Below, in pieces: positions 53,520-63,411 of a DNA stretch of 64,000 nt. The notes under the pieces were generated by a model, which saw only the letters and a program-made list of their open reading frames with translations, was not told the origin of the DNA and ran no database searches. This DNA is from CAZRHR01 sp964578885 (GTDB lineage Bacteria > Bacteroidota > Bacteroidia > CAIKAF01). The stretch covers positions 1-64,000 of the forward strand of contig CAZOEO010000009.1 in the NCBI GenBank assembly GCA_964578885.1, written 5' to 3'. The translations under genes were made by a program, and so were the position numbers. The stretch's first letter is position 1. Each line of letters starts with the position of its first letter.

Positions 53520-54668
53520 ATGCGTTTCAGGTTTGCCTTTGTTTTCGCTTTTGCCTTGTCCACGGTGCTTTCTGCTCAGGAACATAGCAGCAACCATCCC
53601 AATTCAAGTTTAAGATTCACGGTGATCAAAGACAATGCGGCCACGCCTGTGAAAAACCAACATAAAAGTTCTACTTGCTGGAGCTTTTCAACGCTTTCCT
53701 TTTTTGAGTCTGAATTGATTCGATTGAAAAAGCCGCAAGTGGAACTTTCTGAAATGTACGTGGTTAGAATGGTTTATTTAATGAAAGCATTAAAGTATGT
53801 GCGCATGCATGGAACCATTGCTTTTGCGCCGGGAGGTGCTTTCCATGATCCCATCACCGTTTTGTCTACGTATGGATTAATGCCCAGACAAGCGTATACA
53901 GGAAACCAATATGGCGCCACGGATATACAACATGGAGAGTTAGATGAAATTTTACTGTCTTATGTGCAAGCAGTGGTTCGAAATAAAAACGGCCAATTGT
54001 CTACCGCATGGCAAAAAGGGTTTGAAGGAATTTTAGATGCTTATTTAGGAAAAGTGCCAGAACAATTTGACTATCAGGGAAAAAAATACACGCCTCGCAG
54101 TTTTGCTGATGATTTAGGGTTGAAGCCACAAGACTATATTGACCTTACGTCCTTTACCCATCATCCTTTTTACACACAATTTGCCATTGAAGTTCCCGAC
54201 AATTGGAGTTGGGATAAGGCATATAATCTTCCGTTAAATGAATGGATGGAAACCCTGGACCATGCACTAATGCAAGGATTTACGGTGGCTTGGGGTGCAG
54301 ATGTATCCGGCAAAGGATTTTCTCATAAGTTCGGATTGGCTCTGGAGCCGGTTCAATATCCGGCTGCCGACAAAGCTGAAGTGTATTTCATGGAACCGCA
54401 GGAAGAAAAGCAAGTCACGCAGGCACTTCGCCAGGCCGACTTCGACAATTATTTAACGACAGATGACCATGGAATGCATATTACCGGAATGGTGAAAGAC
54501 CAGCATGGTAAGAAATATTATATCGTGAAAAATTCCTGGGGCAATACCTCCAACGGCTGTGGCGGCTATTTCTACGCGTCGGAATCGTATGTACAAATGC
54601 GAACCCTGAATTTCATGGTTCACCGGGATGGTATTCCATCACCTATCCGTAAGAAGCTTGGCATTTAA
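53520..54668 (+). CDS. Secreted papain-family (C1) cysteine peptidase
   Basis: 382 aa. Signal peptide (about 1-19). Catalytic Cys in KNQHKSSTCWSFSTLSFFES (the Q five before the Cys is the oxyanion glutamine), His in DDHGMHITGM and Asn in IVKNSWG, in the papain order. The large insert between Cys and His is that of the C1B (aminopeptidase C/bleomycin hydrolase) group, which is mostly cytosolic, so a secreted version is unusual. Single-gene unit, divergent from ffh. Peptide scavenging in the periplasm is a plausible role. Confidence 0.88.
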   Translation: MRFRFAFVFAFALSTVLSAQEHSSNHPNSSLRFTVIKDNAATPVKNQHKSSTCWSFSTLSFFESELIRLKKPQVELSEMYVVRMVYLMKALKYVRMHGTIAFAPGGAFHDPITVLSTYGLMPRQAYTGNQYGATDIQHGELDEILLSYVQAVVRNKNGQLSTAWQKGFEGILDAYLGKVPEQFDYQGKKYTPRSFADDLGLKPQDYIDLTSFTHHPFYTQFAIEVPDNWSWDKAYNLPLNEWMETLDHALMQGFTVAWGADVSGKGFSHKFGLALEPVQYPAADKAEVYFMEPQEEKQVTQALRQADFDNYLTTDDHGMHITGMVKDQHGKKYYIVKNSWGNTSNGCGGYFYASESYVQMRTLNFMVHRDGIPSPIRKKLGI

Positions 54669-55188
54669 TCACTTAAACTTCCGACCTGACCTATCTTTTC
54701 CCAGGCATATTTGTCTTGCGAAATGATCGAGCCCGTTGATATGAAACGGTATAGCTCAAGGGAGAAATGTTTCTGAATCAGAGTTCGGCAGAAGGAGGGG
54801 ATGAGTTAGGGATTTCATACCCGGATTTCGGATAATGAAGCCTTACTCTTTTTACAAAATCTGAATGAAAGGACGAGTGGTTTGTAAACAATCTAATTCA
54901 GGTTGTTTGTCACATCCATTGTACCGGCCATGCGTTTAAGTTGTGTGGTGCATCAAATTTCCTAAACCATGCATTCACCCTTTTATTGAAAACAAGTCTA
55001 CCCGTTTCTGGCGGAGCAATGCCGTGCAAAAGGGTATATGCCTTGCCAATTGCATCTTTTTAAAAGTATTGAATCCTCAAAAATCGATGGCAGTGGTGGT
55101 GGCGCAAATCAAAGGAAGTTCCTCTCAATTTGGTAGGTCACTTTTTCATGAAAGAACCTGAATGACTTTCATTAAGAGAAGGAAATAA
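54669..55188. other. Gene-free stretch after the C1 peptidase
   Basis: About 520 bases without a supported gene. A 72-codon frame (54943-55161) has no motif or promoter. The terminator at 55189-55225 closes the stretch. Confidence 0.45.
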
Positions 55189-55225
55189 CAAAAAAGCCCA
55201 TGCAATTATCATGGGCTTTTTTTTC
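55189..55225. terminator. Terminator (usable in both directions) after the small lipoprotein gene
   Basis: AAAAAAGCCCATG and CATGGGCTTTTTT arms with a 7-nt loop and A/T runs on both sides. Confidence 0.85.
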
Positions 55226-55252
55226 TTTAAAGTAGTTGTGCACTAAAGGAAG

Positions 55253-55465
55253 TTAATCCCCAGACGTTTGGGTACAATTATAACCTTCCCTGATACGATT
55301 CACCTGCCATTCCAAGCGCTCATTAGCGTCTGTGGAGCATAGGGTCACGTCCTGACCTCCCACAATGGGAGTACAAGACAAACATACTTCTTTTTCACAA
55401 CCAGTTAATGTGGTGCCCAATAGGACCATTACGCTGGCAACTAAAATCAGTTTTGCTCTTTTCAT
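55253..55465 (-). CDS. Small Cys-rich lipoprotein
   Basis: 70 aa from the ATG at 55465 (MKRAKLILVASVMVL), avoiding overlap with clpC; the open frame runs to 55507. The signal peptide ends in lipobox LTGC. The short mature part has five more cysteines (CEKEVCLSCTP, then LCS and YNC) that may form disulfides or bind metal. It follows clpC by 10 bp, ending at a strong terminator. Not recognised otherwise. Confidence 0.6.
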   Translation of the reverse strand: MKRAKLILVASVMVLLGTTLTGCEKEVCLSCTPIVGGQDVTLCSTDANERLEWQVNRIREGYNCTQTSGD

Positions 55466-55475
55466 GGGGGTGAAT

Positions 55476-58016
55476 TTACGCATTTGTATCATTTCCCGTG
55501 CCTTCATTTTCAGATTTCTTCTTTTTAGGCTTGGTAATTTTTATTTTGATTTCACCTTCGTGCAGGCTAACCATAATGCTATCGCCCTCTGTAAGCTTGG
55601 CATTAATGATTTCTTCTGCCAATGGATCTTCGATGTATTTCTGGATGGCTCTTTTCAAAGGACGGGCACCAAAATTAGGATCAAATCCTTTGTCAGCGAT
55701 GTAAGTTCTGGCTTCCTCGTTTACTTTGAGGGCATACCCATTCTTTTCAACGCGGCGAATCAACTGATTCAATTCAACATCAATAATCTGATGTATGTCT
55801 TCCTGAGAAAGATTATTAAACAGAATCACATCATCGATTCGATTCAAAAATTCCGGAGCAAAAGCCCGTTTCAAGGCATTTTGAATCACGGATTTGGAAT
55901 AGTCGTCGGCTTGCTTAGACTTGGCTCCGGTCTTAAAACCAACTCCCTGACCAAATTCTTTCAAATCCCGACTTCCAATGTTGGATGTCATGATGATCAC
56001 CGTGTTTTTGAAATCAATACGACGACCCAGACTATCTGTTAAAATGCCATCATCCAATGCCTGGAGCAATAAATTGAACACATCCGGGTGTGCTTTCTCA
56101 ATTTCATCCAAAAGCACTACAGAATAAGGCTTACGACGTACTTTCTCCGTCAATTGCCCACCTTCTTCATAACCCACATATCCGGGAGGCGCTCCAATTA
56201 AGCGAGATACCGCAAATTTTTCCATGTATTCACTCATGTCGATGCGGATAAGGCTATCCTCACTATCAAACATGGTTTTGGCAAGAACTTTCGCCAATTG
56301 CGTTTTACCGACACCTGTTGGACCGAGGAAAATGAAAGATCCAATCGGTTTGTTGGGATCTTTTAATCCGGCGCGATTTCTTTGAATGGCTTTAACCACC
56401 TTTTTCACGGCCTCATCCTGTCCAATGACTAAGCCACGCATGGCATCGTACATTTTAGACAATTTGGCACTTTCGTTTTGCGCCACTTTTTGCACAGGAA
56501 TGCCGGTCATCATGGCCACTACTTCTGCCACGTTGTCCTCAGAAACCGTTTCACGATGGGCACGGGTTTCTTCCTCCCATTTCTTTTTCACCTGTTCGAG
56601 TTGCTCGTTTAGGTGCTTTTCCGTGTCCCTTAACTGAGCAGCTTGTTCATACTTTTGGTTGCGAACCACACGCCCTTTTTCTTCGCGTACTTCTTCGATT
56701 TGTTTTTCAATGTCCTCAATTTCTTTTGGAACTTTGATGTTGGTAATGTGCACGCGAGCTCCGGCCTCATCCAGGGCATCAATGGCTTTGTCCGGAAGGA
56801 AGCGATCCGTAATGTACCGGCTGGTAAGGGTTACACAAGCCCGAATGGCTTCGTCCGTGTAGTTTACATTGTGGTGATCTTCATATTTCTCCTTTATGTT
56901 GTTCAGAATCTGATAAGTTTCATCTTCGCTGGTAGGTTCTACCATTACTTTTTGAAACCTCCGATCCAGAGCCCCATCCTTCTCAATGTATTGGCGATAT
57001 TCATCTAAAGTGGTTGCACCGATACATTGAATTTCCCCGCGGGCCAAAGCCGGCTTGAACATGTTTGAGGCATCCAGGGAGCCGCTTGCTCCGCCCGCTC
57101 CAATAATGGTGTGGATTTCATCGATGAACAAAATGATTTCCGGAGATTTCTCCAGCTCATTCATCAAGGCTTTCATTCGTTCCTCAAATTGGCCACGGTA
57201 TTTTGTGCCTGCTACCAAAGAGGCCAAATCAAGAGAAACAATGCGTTTTCCAAAAAGGACACGAGACACTTTTTTCTGAGCAATACGCAAGGCTAAACCT
57301 TCTGCAATGGCTGATTTTCCAACACCTGGTTCACCAATGAGAATAGGGTTGTTCTTTTTCCGGCGACTCAAAATCTGACTTACCCGCTCAATTTCTTTGT
57401 CCCGTCCAATAATAGGATCAAGTTTGCCATCCTCGGCCATTCGGCTCAAATCCCGTCCGAAATTGTCCAGAACCGGCGTTTTTGATTTAGAATCTGCAGG
57501 CTTCTTGCTGGCATAAGATGGTCCTTCATCAGCATCGTCATCATTACTACCACCGGGATATTCGGAGCGAGGTCCTTCGTTACTGGTCATATATTCAATT
57601 TCTTCTTTCACAACAGCGTAATCTATGTTCTTTGTTTTTAAAATGCGGGTCACAAGCGCATCCTCATCCTTGAGCATGGCCAAAAGCAAATGTTCGGTTC
57701 CAATGATGGGGGAACTGAAAGTTTTTGCTTCTAAATATGTGATTTTCAGTGCCTTTTCAGCTTGCTTAACCAGGGGAATATTCGACATATTTACGGCGTT
57801 TTTGGCCATAGGGCGAACGCTATTTTCAATGTCGCGACGAAGTTCGTCTAAATGAACCCCAAGTGAGGTCAGGATTTTTACGCCCATCCCTTCACCTTCC
57901 CGAATCATCCCTAACATGAGGTGTTCGGTTCCAATATAATCTTGACCCAATCGTAGGGCCTCTTCCCGGCTGAATGAAATAACATCCTTGACACGGGGGG
58001 AAAATCTTGCATCCAT
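55476..58016 (-). CDS. clpC: ATP-dependent Clp protease ATP-binding subunit ClpC
   Basis: 846 aa. Clp N-domain repeat (about 1-145), AAA-1 with Walker A GEPGVGKS (near 228), a UVR-like middle region (about 440-475), AAA-2 with GPTGVGKT (near 567) and the C-terminal D2-small domain. The UVR-like coiled middle, and the absence of a long ClpB-type M domain, point to ClpC rather than ClpB. It unfolds proteins for ClpP (not in window). The lysine-rich tail (PKKKKSENEGTG) is a local feature. Confidence 0.92.
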   Translation of the reverse strand: MDARFSPRVKDVISFSREEALRLGQDYIGTEHLMLGMIREGEGMGVKILTSLGVHLDELRRDIENSVRPMAKNAVNMSNIPLVKQAEKALKITYLEAKTFSSPIIGTEHLLLAMLKDEDALVTRILKTKNIDYAVVKEEIEYMTSNEGPRSEYPGGSNDDDADEGPSYASKKPADSKSKTPVLDNFGRDLSRMAEDGKLDPIIGRDKEIERVSQILSRRKKNNPILIGEPGVGKSAIAEGLALRIAQKKVSRVLFGKRIVSLDLASLVAGTKYRGQFEERMKALMNELEKSPEIILFIDEIHTIIGAGGASGSLDASNMFKPALARGEIQCIGATTLDEYRQYIEKDGALDRRFQKVMVEPTSEDETYQILNNIKEKYEDHHNVNYTDEAIRACVTLTSRYITDRFLPDKAIDALDEAGARVHITNIKVPKEIEDIEKQIEEVREEKGRVVRNQKYEQAAQLRDTEKHLNEQLEQVKKKWEEETRAHRETVSEDNVAEVVAMMTGIPVQKVAQNESAKLSKMYDAMRGLVIGQDEAVKKVVKAIQRNRAGLKDPNKPIGSFIFLGPTGVGKTQLAKVLAKTMFDSEDSLIRIDMSEYMEKFAVSRLIGAPPGYVGYEEGGQLTEKVRRKPYSVVLLDEIEKAHPDVFNLLLQALDDGILTDSLGRRIDFKNTVIIMTSNIGSRDLKEFGQGVGFKTGAKSKQADDYSKSVIQNALKRAFAPEFLNRIDDVILFNNLSQEDIHQIIDVELNQLIRRVEKNGYALKVNEEARTYIADKGFDPNFGARPLKRAIQKYIEDPLAEEIINAKLTEGDSIMVSLHEGEIKIKITKPKKKKSENEGTGNDTNA

Positions 58017-58363
58017 AAACGGATATTATATGCAGTATGGTAACTAACTAACGATTAAGAACGGGATTCGTTCACAATAAAGCCCAAATCTACAATCCTA
58101 ATGCCGAAAACCTAAGCAGTGAACTTGGTTTTTTCTTTAAAAATGTGATAAAAGGCCGTGAACGCAACATTTACAACGCAATTTGCAAAACCTGTACAAG
58201 ATTACAAAATCAGTCAATCTGTCATTGTTGAAAATTTTTCCGACAAAATATGGCACTTGTCATACTTCAACCTATGAAAAATGGCATAGAAATGCCTATT
58301 TTCGCACACCCTTGAAGTTTCGGGTGAAAAATATACCTCAAACGACTGGAAAATTAAGCACAC
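58017..58363. other. Divergent clpC/gyrA intergenic region
   Basis: 347 bases holding the clpC promoter. I find no exact TAnnTTTG box for gyrA and no hairpin or RNA gene; a frame from 58183 on the plus strand runs into gyrA out of phase and is not coding. Confidence 0.5.
58085..58092 (-). promoter_or_regulatory. Promoter -7 box (TAGATTTG) of clpC
   Basis: Exact TAnnTTTG, 68 nt before the clpC ATG, giving a 5' leader of about 60 nt. Confidence 0.55.
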
Positions 58364-60940
58364 ATGGCAGACGAGGAAATTACAGGCGCAGGCCTTCCTA
58401 CAGAGAAAATCATTCCGATCAATATTGAAGAGGAAATGAAATCGGCCTACATCGATTATTCGATGTCGGTGATTGTTTCCCGGGCTTTACCCGATGTACG
58501 CGACGGACTCAAGCCGGTGCACCGCAGAGTGCTCTACGGCATGATGGATCTTGGCGTGTACTCAAACAGACCTTATAAAAAATCGGCGAGAATTGTCGGG
58601 GAAGTGTTGGGTAAATATCACCCGCACGGCGATAGTTCCGTTTACGACGCCATGGTGCGTATGGCGCAAAGTTGGTCATTACGCTATCCGTTGGTTGATG
58701 GTCAGGGTAACTATGGCTCTATCGAGGGTGATAGCCCGGCCGCCATGCGTTATACCGAAGCCAGACTCAAAAAAATTGCAGAGGAATTATTGGAAGATAT
58801 CGACAAAAATACCATCGATTACCGGTTGAATTTTGACGATTCTTTGGAGGAGCCCACCGTTTTGCCTGCCAAAATTCCAAACCTTCTGGTGAACGGTGCC
58901 TCAGGTATCGCCGTAGGTATGGCGACCAATATGGCACCACACAACCTCACCGAAGTCATCGATGGCATCGTGGCTTACATCGATAACAAAGACATTGATG
59001 TGGCCGGCCTGATGCAATACATTAAAGCACCTGATTTTCCAACTGGTGGTGTGATTTATGGCTACGACGGGGTGAAATCCGCTTTCGAGACAGGACGTGG
59101 TCGCATTGTTCTTCGAGCCAAAACTTCGGTGGAAATTCTGGATAACGGTCGTGAGCAAATCATTGTGACCGAGGTTCCGTACATGGTGAACCCAGCAGAA
59201 ATTCAGGTAAAAGCCGCAGAATTAGTCAATGATAAAAAACTGGAAGGCATCTCAGATATCCGAATCGAAAGTGACCGGGATGGCATGCGACTGGTCTTTG
59301 AATTGAAAAGAGACGCGGTGACCAATGTGGTTCTAAACCAATTGTATAAATATACTTCGTTACAAACCAGTTTTTCAGTCAATAACATCGCATTGGTCAA
59401 TGGCCGTCCGAGATTGTTGAACCTGAAAGATTTGGTATCGGAATACGTAAAACACCGCCATGAAGTGGTGGTGCGACGTACCCAATACGAATTGGAACAA
59501 GCCGAAAAACGCGCACACATCCTCGAAGGTTATCTGATTGCATTAGATCATCTCGATGCTGTGATTGCCTTGATTCGCGGGTCTGCCAACGTAGATTTGG
59601 CCAAAGACGGATTGATGACGGAATTTAACCTTTCCGAAATCCAGGCTAAAGCCATTCTGGAAATGCGTTTACAACGCCTTACCGGCATGGAAAGGGACAA
59701 AATCCGTGAAGAATACGACGAACTCATGAAACGGATTTCCTGGTTGAAAGACGTTTTGGCCAATGAATCCATGCGAATGGATATCATTAAAGGAGAGCTA
59801 CAAGAAGTTCGTCAGAAATACGGAGATGAAAGACGCACCGAAATCATCTATAGCGGCGCAGATTTTCGCATCGAGGACATCATTGCAGACGAATCTGTGG
59901 TGGTAACGATTTCTCACATGGGATACATTAAACGTACCCAACTGACGGAGTATCGCGCACAGAGCAGGGGAGGGGTAGGAGCCAGAGGTTCCGCCACCCG
60001 CGATGCGGATTTCCTGGAACATTTGTTCATTGCCAACATGCACGCCTATATGCTGTTTTTCACAGAAATGGGTAAGTGCTACTGGCTCAGGGTTTTTGAA
60101 ATTCCTGAAGGACAAAAAAGCAGCAAAGGACGACCTATCCAAAACCTGGTTCAGATTGAACCCGGCGATAAAGTGAAAGCCTATATCGCAGTCAATGGAT
60201 TGGATAATCCCGAGTATACATCGAACAACTTCATCATCATGTGTACGCGCCGGGGAACCATTAAGAAAACAACCCTTCAGGCGTATTCACGGGTTCGTGC
60301 TTCTGGTATCAATGCCATCAATGTAAGAGAAGGAGATGAGCTGATTGCCGCCAAACTGACCAATGGAAGTCACGATATCATGTTGGCCCTGCATTCTGGA
60401 CGCGCTATTCGCTTCCCGGAAGCCACGGTACGCCCCATGGGAAGAACAGCCACCGGCGTACGCGGCATCAAAGTGGCCAATGAACAAGATGAGGTGGTGG
60501 GTATGATTACCATGGACATGACCAACCCGATGGAAGTACTGGTGGTGAGTGAAAATGGATATGGAAAACGTTCTTCCATCGACGATTATCGAATCACCAA
60601 CCGCGGTGGTAAAGGGGTGAAAACCATCAATATCACGGACAAAACTGGCAAACTTATTGCCATTCAGGCTGTGGAAGACGGAGATCATCTCATGATTATC
60701 ACCAGAAAAGGTACACTTATTCGTATGGCTGTATCCGAAATGCGGGTTATGGGGCGTGCAACCCAAGGCGTGCGCTTGATCTCTACTCGCGGTGGAGACG
60801 AAATTGCAGCCGTGGCCAGGGTGTCGAAAGAAGCGGTGGAAACAGAGGAAATTGATCTCGAGAATCCCGCAGAATTAGGCGAAATGGGCGACCAAACCGA
60901 TAGCCCGGAAACACCTGAAACCCCAACAGCAGAAGAATAA
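58364..60940 (+). CDS. gyrA: DNA gyrase subunit A
   Basis: 858 aa. N-terminal cleavage domain with the active Tyr in AAMRYTEARL and the quinolone region HPHGDSSVYDAMVRMAQ (Ser and Asp at the usual 83 and 87 positions). The C-terminal six-bladed propeller is present. The GyrA box, normally QRRGGKG, is degenerate here (QSRGGVG), as I recall it being in other Bacteroidota. Its partner GyrB is not in the window; ParE at 27-29 kb belongs to topoisomerase IV. Confidence 0.97.
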   Translation: MADEEITGAGLPTEKIIPINIEEEMKSAYIDYSMSVIVSRALPDVRDGLKPVHRRVLYGMMDLGVYSNRPYKKSARIVGEVLGKYHPHGDSSVYDAMVRMAQSWSLRYPLVDGQGNYGSIEGDSPAAMRYTEARLKKIAEELLEDIDKNTIDYRLNFDDSLEEPTVLPAKIPNLLVNGASGIAVGMATNMAPHNLTEVIDGIVAYIDNKDIDVAGLMQYIKAPDFPTGGVIYGYDGVKSAFETGRGRIVLRAKTSVEILDNGREQIIVTEVPYMVNPAEIQVKAAELVNDKKLEGISDIRIESDRDGMRLVFELKRDAVTNVVLNQLYKYTSLQTSFSVNNIALVNGRPRLLNLKDLVSEYVKHRHEVVVRRTQYELEQAEKRAHILEGYLIALDHLDAVIALIRGSANVDLAKDGLMTEFNLSEIQAKAILEMRLQRLTGMERDKIREEYDELMKRISWLKDVLANESMRMDIIKGELQEVRQKYGDERRTEIIYSGADFRIEDIIADESVVVTISHMGYIKRTQLTEYRAQSRGGVGARGSATRDADFLEHLFIANMHAYMLFFTEMGKCYWLRVFEIPEGQKSSKGRPIQNLVQIEPGDKVKAYIAVNGLDNPEYTSNNFIIMCTRRGTIKKTTLQAYSRVRASGINAINVREGDELIAAKLTNGSHDIMLALHSGRAIRFPEATVRPMGRTATGVRGIKVANEQDEVVGMITMDMTNPMEVLVVSENGYGKRSSIDDYRITNRGGKGVKTINITDKTGKLIAIQAVEDGDHLMIITRKGTLIRMAVSEMRVMGRATQGVRLISTRGGDEIAAVARVSKEAVETEEIDLENPAELGEMGDQTDSPETPETPTAEE

Positions 60941-60976
60941 ACAACATTTTTCGGAGGTTTAACGTATAGATTAAAA

Positions 60977-62383
60977 ATGAACATCATGAAGAATTGGATA
61001 AGTAGCGGCCTCTGCAGCCTTATTTTTATAGGAAGCAGCGTGGTGGCCCAAACTTCGAACCACCTGAATACCTTCGACATGGTCGAGCAGTATCGTCGTG
61101 AAATTCGAATGGGCAATGAGGAAGTAGCCATCAATGCCCTGCTGAAGGCACGTGGTTTCGCAGATGAAGCTGCCGTTCATCCGAGTACCAGTGGCATGTC
61201 TAAATCATGGAAATACCGTGGAGACGTGTACTTCTTAATTTATAAAGAAAAAAGTCCCAGACTGGTTTTAGACCGGAAAGGGGCAGATGATACCGCCGCC
61301 GCCAGCTTCGTACGCGCCCTTACCATTGAAAAAAAGAGCAATGGAAAGCCTCGTGTGGAAAGCCCGGAGGAAATTGCCAGCAAACTTCAGGAACTCATTA
61401 ATGCACGTGGAAATGCTTCGAATGAAGCATATGAGCAGAAAAAGTATGGGGTAGCTTTTCAAGGCTTTAATTCCTGCAGACAATGGATGCGTGCATTGGC
61501 TTCTCCGGATTTATTTGACCCAAAGACCGTTGAACAGCTCAACAAAGCGGCAGGAAGCTATACTTATATGATGGGTTTATCAGCCCTTCAGGATAAATCG
61601 CGCCCAGATCATATTGCAGTGGCCATGACGTATCTGGAAGAAGCAGAAAAAGCTGGTTTTGATGGCATCGACCTTTACGGCCTCATGATTCAAACCCAAT
61701 TGGACGAAAAGAATTATGAAGGAGCAAAAGCCACTTTGGCACGTGCACAAAAGAAATATGCCGATAGCTTGAGTGTATTTTTCTTTGACGTGAGAATCGC
61801 CTTGGAAACCAATGACATTTCAAGGGCAGAAGGCCTTTTAAAAGAGGGTAAAGTAAAATTCCCTTCCGCTAAATTGGACTTCATGATTCAGGAAGTAAAC
61901 ATTTACATTGAACGCAACGACTTTTCCAAAGCCCTGCAAGTGATGAATGAAGCCATTGCTGAGGCCAACGAAGTGGATTTAAAAGTACAACTGCATGTTA
62001 CTTCCGGACAAATTTGCGAGCAGTTGATGGAGAAGAGTAGTGGAGACCAGGCAGCCGACTACGAACAACAGGCCATGGATCATTATAAAAAGGCCCTGGA
62101 ATTGGCGCCAAACACATCTACAGCCATTGCTGGTCTTGGAAATGCGCATATTCGTAAAGCCAATAAATTAGTGGAACAAGCGAATCAATTGCCGCTCAGC
62201 AAAGCCAAGGAATATGATGCGTTGAAAAAGCAATACATGGAAGAATTCAAACAAGCCGCTGTGTTGCTGGAGCAATCTTATACCATTAAAAAGACCAAAG
62301 CCGTTCAAAGCAATTTGATTTCTATTTATGAGCGACTCGAGAATTTCGATCGTATCGAGGAATTGAAAAAGGATAAGTTGTAA
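60977..62383 (+). CDS. Secreted TPR-repeat protein
   Basis: 468 aa. Signal peptide (about 1-25), a helical N-terminal part (about 30-190), then tetratricopeptide repeats (about 200-455), visible as VAMTYLEEAEKAGFDGIDL, KNYEGAKATLARAQKKYADS and MDHYKKALELAPNTSTAIAG. It follows gyrA by 36 nt with no terminator between, and may be co-transcribed. Such TPR proteins scaffold complexes in the periplasm; the partner is unknown. A second ATG three codons in is also possible. Confidence 0.8.
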   Translation: MNIMKNWISSGLCSLIFIGSSVVAQTSNHLNTFDMVEQYRREIRMGNEEVAINALLKARGFADEAAVHPSTSGMSKSWKYRGDVYFLIYKEKSPRLVLDRKGADDTAAASFVRALTIEKKSNGKPRVESPEEIASKLQELINARGNASNEAYEQKKYGVAFQGFNSCRQWMRALASPDLFDPKTVEQLNKAAGSYTYMMGLSALQDKSRPDHIAVAMTYLEEAEKAGFDGIDLYGLMIQTQLDEKNYEGAKATLARAQKKYADSLSVFFFDVRIALETNDISRAEGLLKEGKVKFPSAKLDFMIQEVNIYIERNDFSKALQVMNEAIAEANEVDLKVQLHVTSGQICEQLMEKSSGDQAADYEQQAMDHYKKALELAPNTSTAIAGLGNAHIRKANKLVEQANQLPLSKAKEYDALKKQYMEEFKQAAVLLEQSYTIKKTKAVQSNLISIYERLENFDRIEELKKDKL

Positions 62384-62403
62384 ACTTATTGGAGGATATG
62401 GAA

Positions 62404-62430
62404 AGGGAGGCGAAAGTCTCCCTTTTTTAT
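62404..62430 (+). terminator. Terminator after the TPR gene
   Basis: AAGGGAG and CTCCCTT arms with an 8-nt loop followed by TTTTAT. Confidence 0.75.
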
Positions 62431-62764
62431 TGGCTAAAATTGGTAAAAGGAATGATGGAAGGATAATGGTTTGAATTTGTGTTCTTCCTATCTTTATTTA
62501 ACATAATATAAATTATTGAATAAAGGAGGTATAATCATTCAAAGTGCGAATCATGTCTAACACCAGGACAAAAATCAAACAACATCAAAGAATCAACGCT
62601 ATCACCTAATCCGATTGAATTTGCCTTTCTTCAAAAGAAAGCACATGAATCGAATGGAAACGATGGAATAAAAATGAGGATGGAGTAAATTTTATCATAA
62701 CGTTGACCAAGTGGATGCGAATCCATCACATTGTAACTAAAGTTCAAATGGCCATTTTGGGTCA

Positions 62765-62798
62765 TAAAAAAAGTCCGGCAAGCATGTCCGGACTTTTC
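62765..62798 (-). terminator. Terminator after the DUF5606 gene
   Basis: AAAGTCCGG and CCGGACTTT arms with a 9-nt loop, T-rich on the minus strand. Confidence 0.85.
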
Positions 62799-62816
62799 AT
62801 TATACCCTGTGGAATT

Positions 62817-63371
62817 TTATTGCGTCTTGCGCACCATGGAGGTACTTTTTCTCGTTGGCGCTTTAACCGTTTTGGCTGGTTTGCTATCCGGCGCGGCTTT
62901 AGTCGCTTTCACTTTTGGCACATCAGTGACGGGTGAACCATCTTTATCCACATCAGTGGCTGTGGCAGCTTCCAACTGAGACGCGGTGAGACCGTTTTTC
63001 ACCAACTGGTTAAACCACTTAATGAGTTTTCTAATGTCGGCATCATGTACGCGATCTTCGTCATGCTCAGGTAAAACTTGCTTGAAAAAAGCACGAACAT
63101 CAGCGGAGCTGGTTTCCTTTGGATTAGGAAGTTCATTATCCTTAGAAAACGCCAAAACTTTAATTAATACCTCGCGCAATGGAATATCTCCATCGGTGGT
63201 AAACATGCTAATATCCTGCAAGGTGCTGACCTGGTGGCTTTGATACACCGGCATTTTCTTTCCGGTCTCTAGGTTTTCGGCCACTAAACCGAACTTGGCA
63301 CGCCCTACAATTTTGAACAGGGAACCCTGACCAGAAATAGCGATAAGTTTTTCAAACTCCATATGATTCAT
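62817..63371 (-). CDS. DUF5606 (with DUF6852-like part) protein
   Basis: 184 aa. The N-terminal DUF5606 beta-barrel (LIAISGQGSLFKIVGRAKFGLVAE; shown here as LIAISGQGSLFKIVG and RAKFGLVAE) is followed by a helical part (about 75-135) and a lysine/alanine/threonine tail (about 150-184). The family is specific to Bacteroidota and uncharacterised. The tail resembles a histone-H1-like, nucleic-acid-binding end. The ATG at 63362 (MEFEKLI) is an alternative start. Confidence 0.82.
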   Translation of the reverse strand: MNHMEFEKLIAISGQGSLFKIVGRAKFGLVAENLETGKKMPVYQSHQVSTLQDISMFTTDGDIPLREVLIKVLAFSKDNELPNPKETSSADVRAFFKQVLPEHDEDRVHDADIRKLIKWFNQLVKNGLTASQLEAATATDVDKDGSPVTDVPKVKATKAAPDSKPAKTVKAPTRKSTSMVRKTQ

Positions 63372-63411
63372 TTTCTTCTTAAACGGGGACTAAAATACAT
63401 AAAAAACTAAG

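Larger units (their letters stand above)
62384..62816. other. Gene-free stretch between TPR and DUF5606 genes
   Basis: Holds two terminators, one for each convergent gene. The AT-rich middle (about 62440-62760) shows no ORF, RNA gene or repeat that I can support. Confidence 0.5.

Noticed and set aside
55365..56042. 225-aa ORF on the plus strand
   Set aside because: Lies antisense to the small lipoprotein gene and clpC, whose family similarity is continuous there; no start context or motifs.
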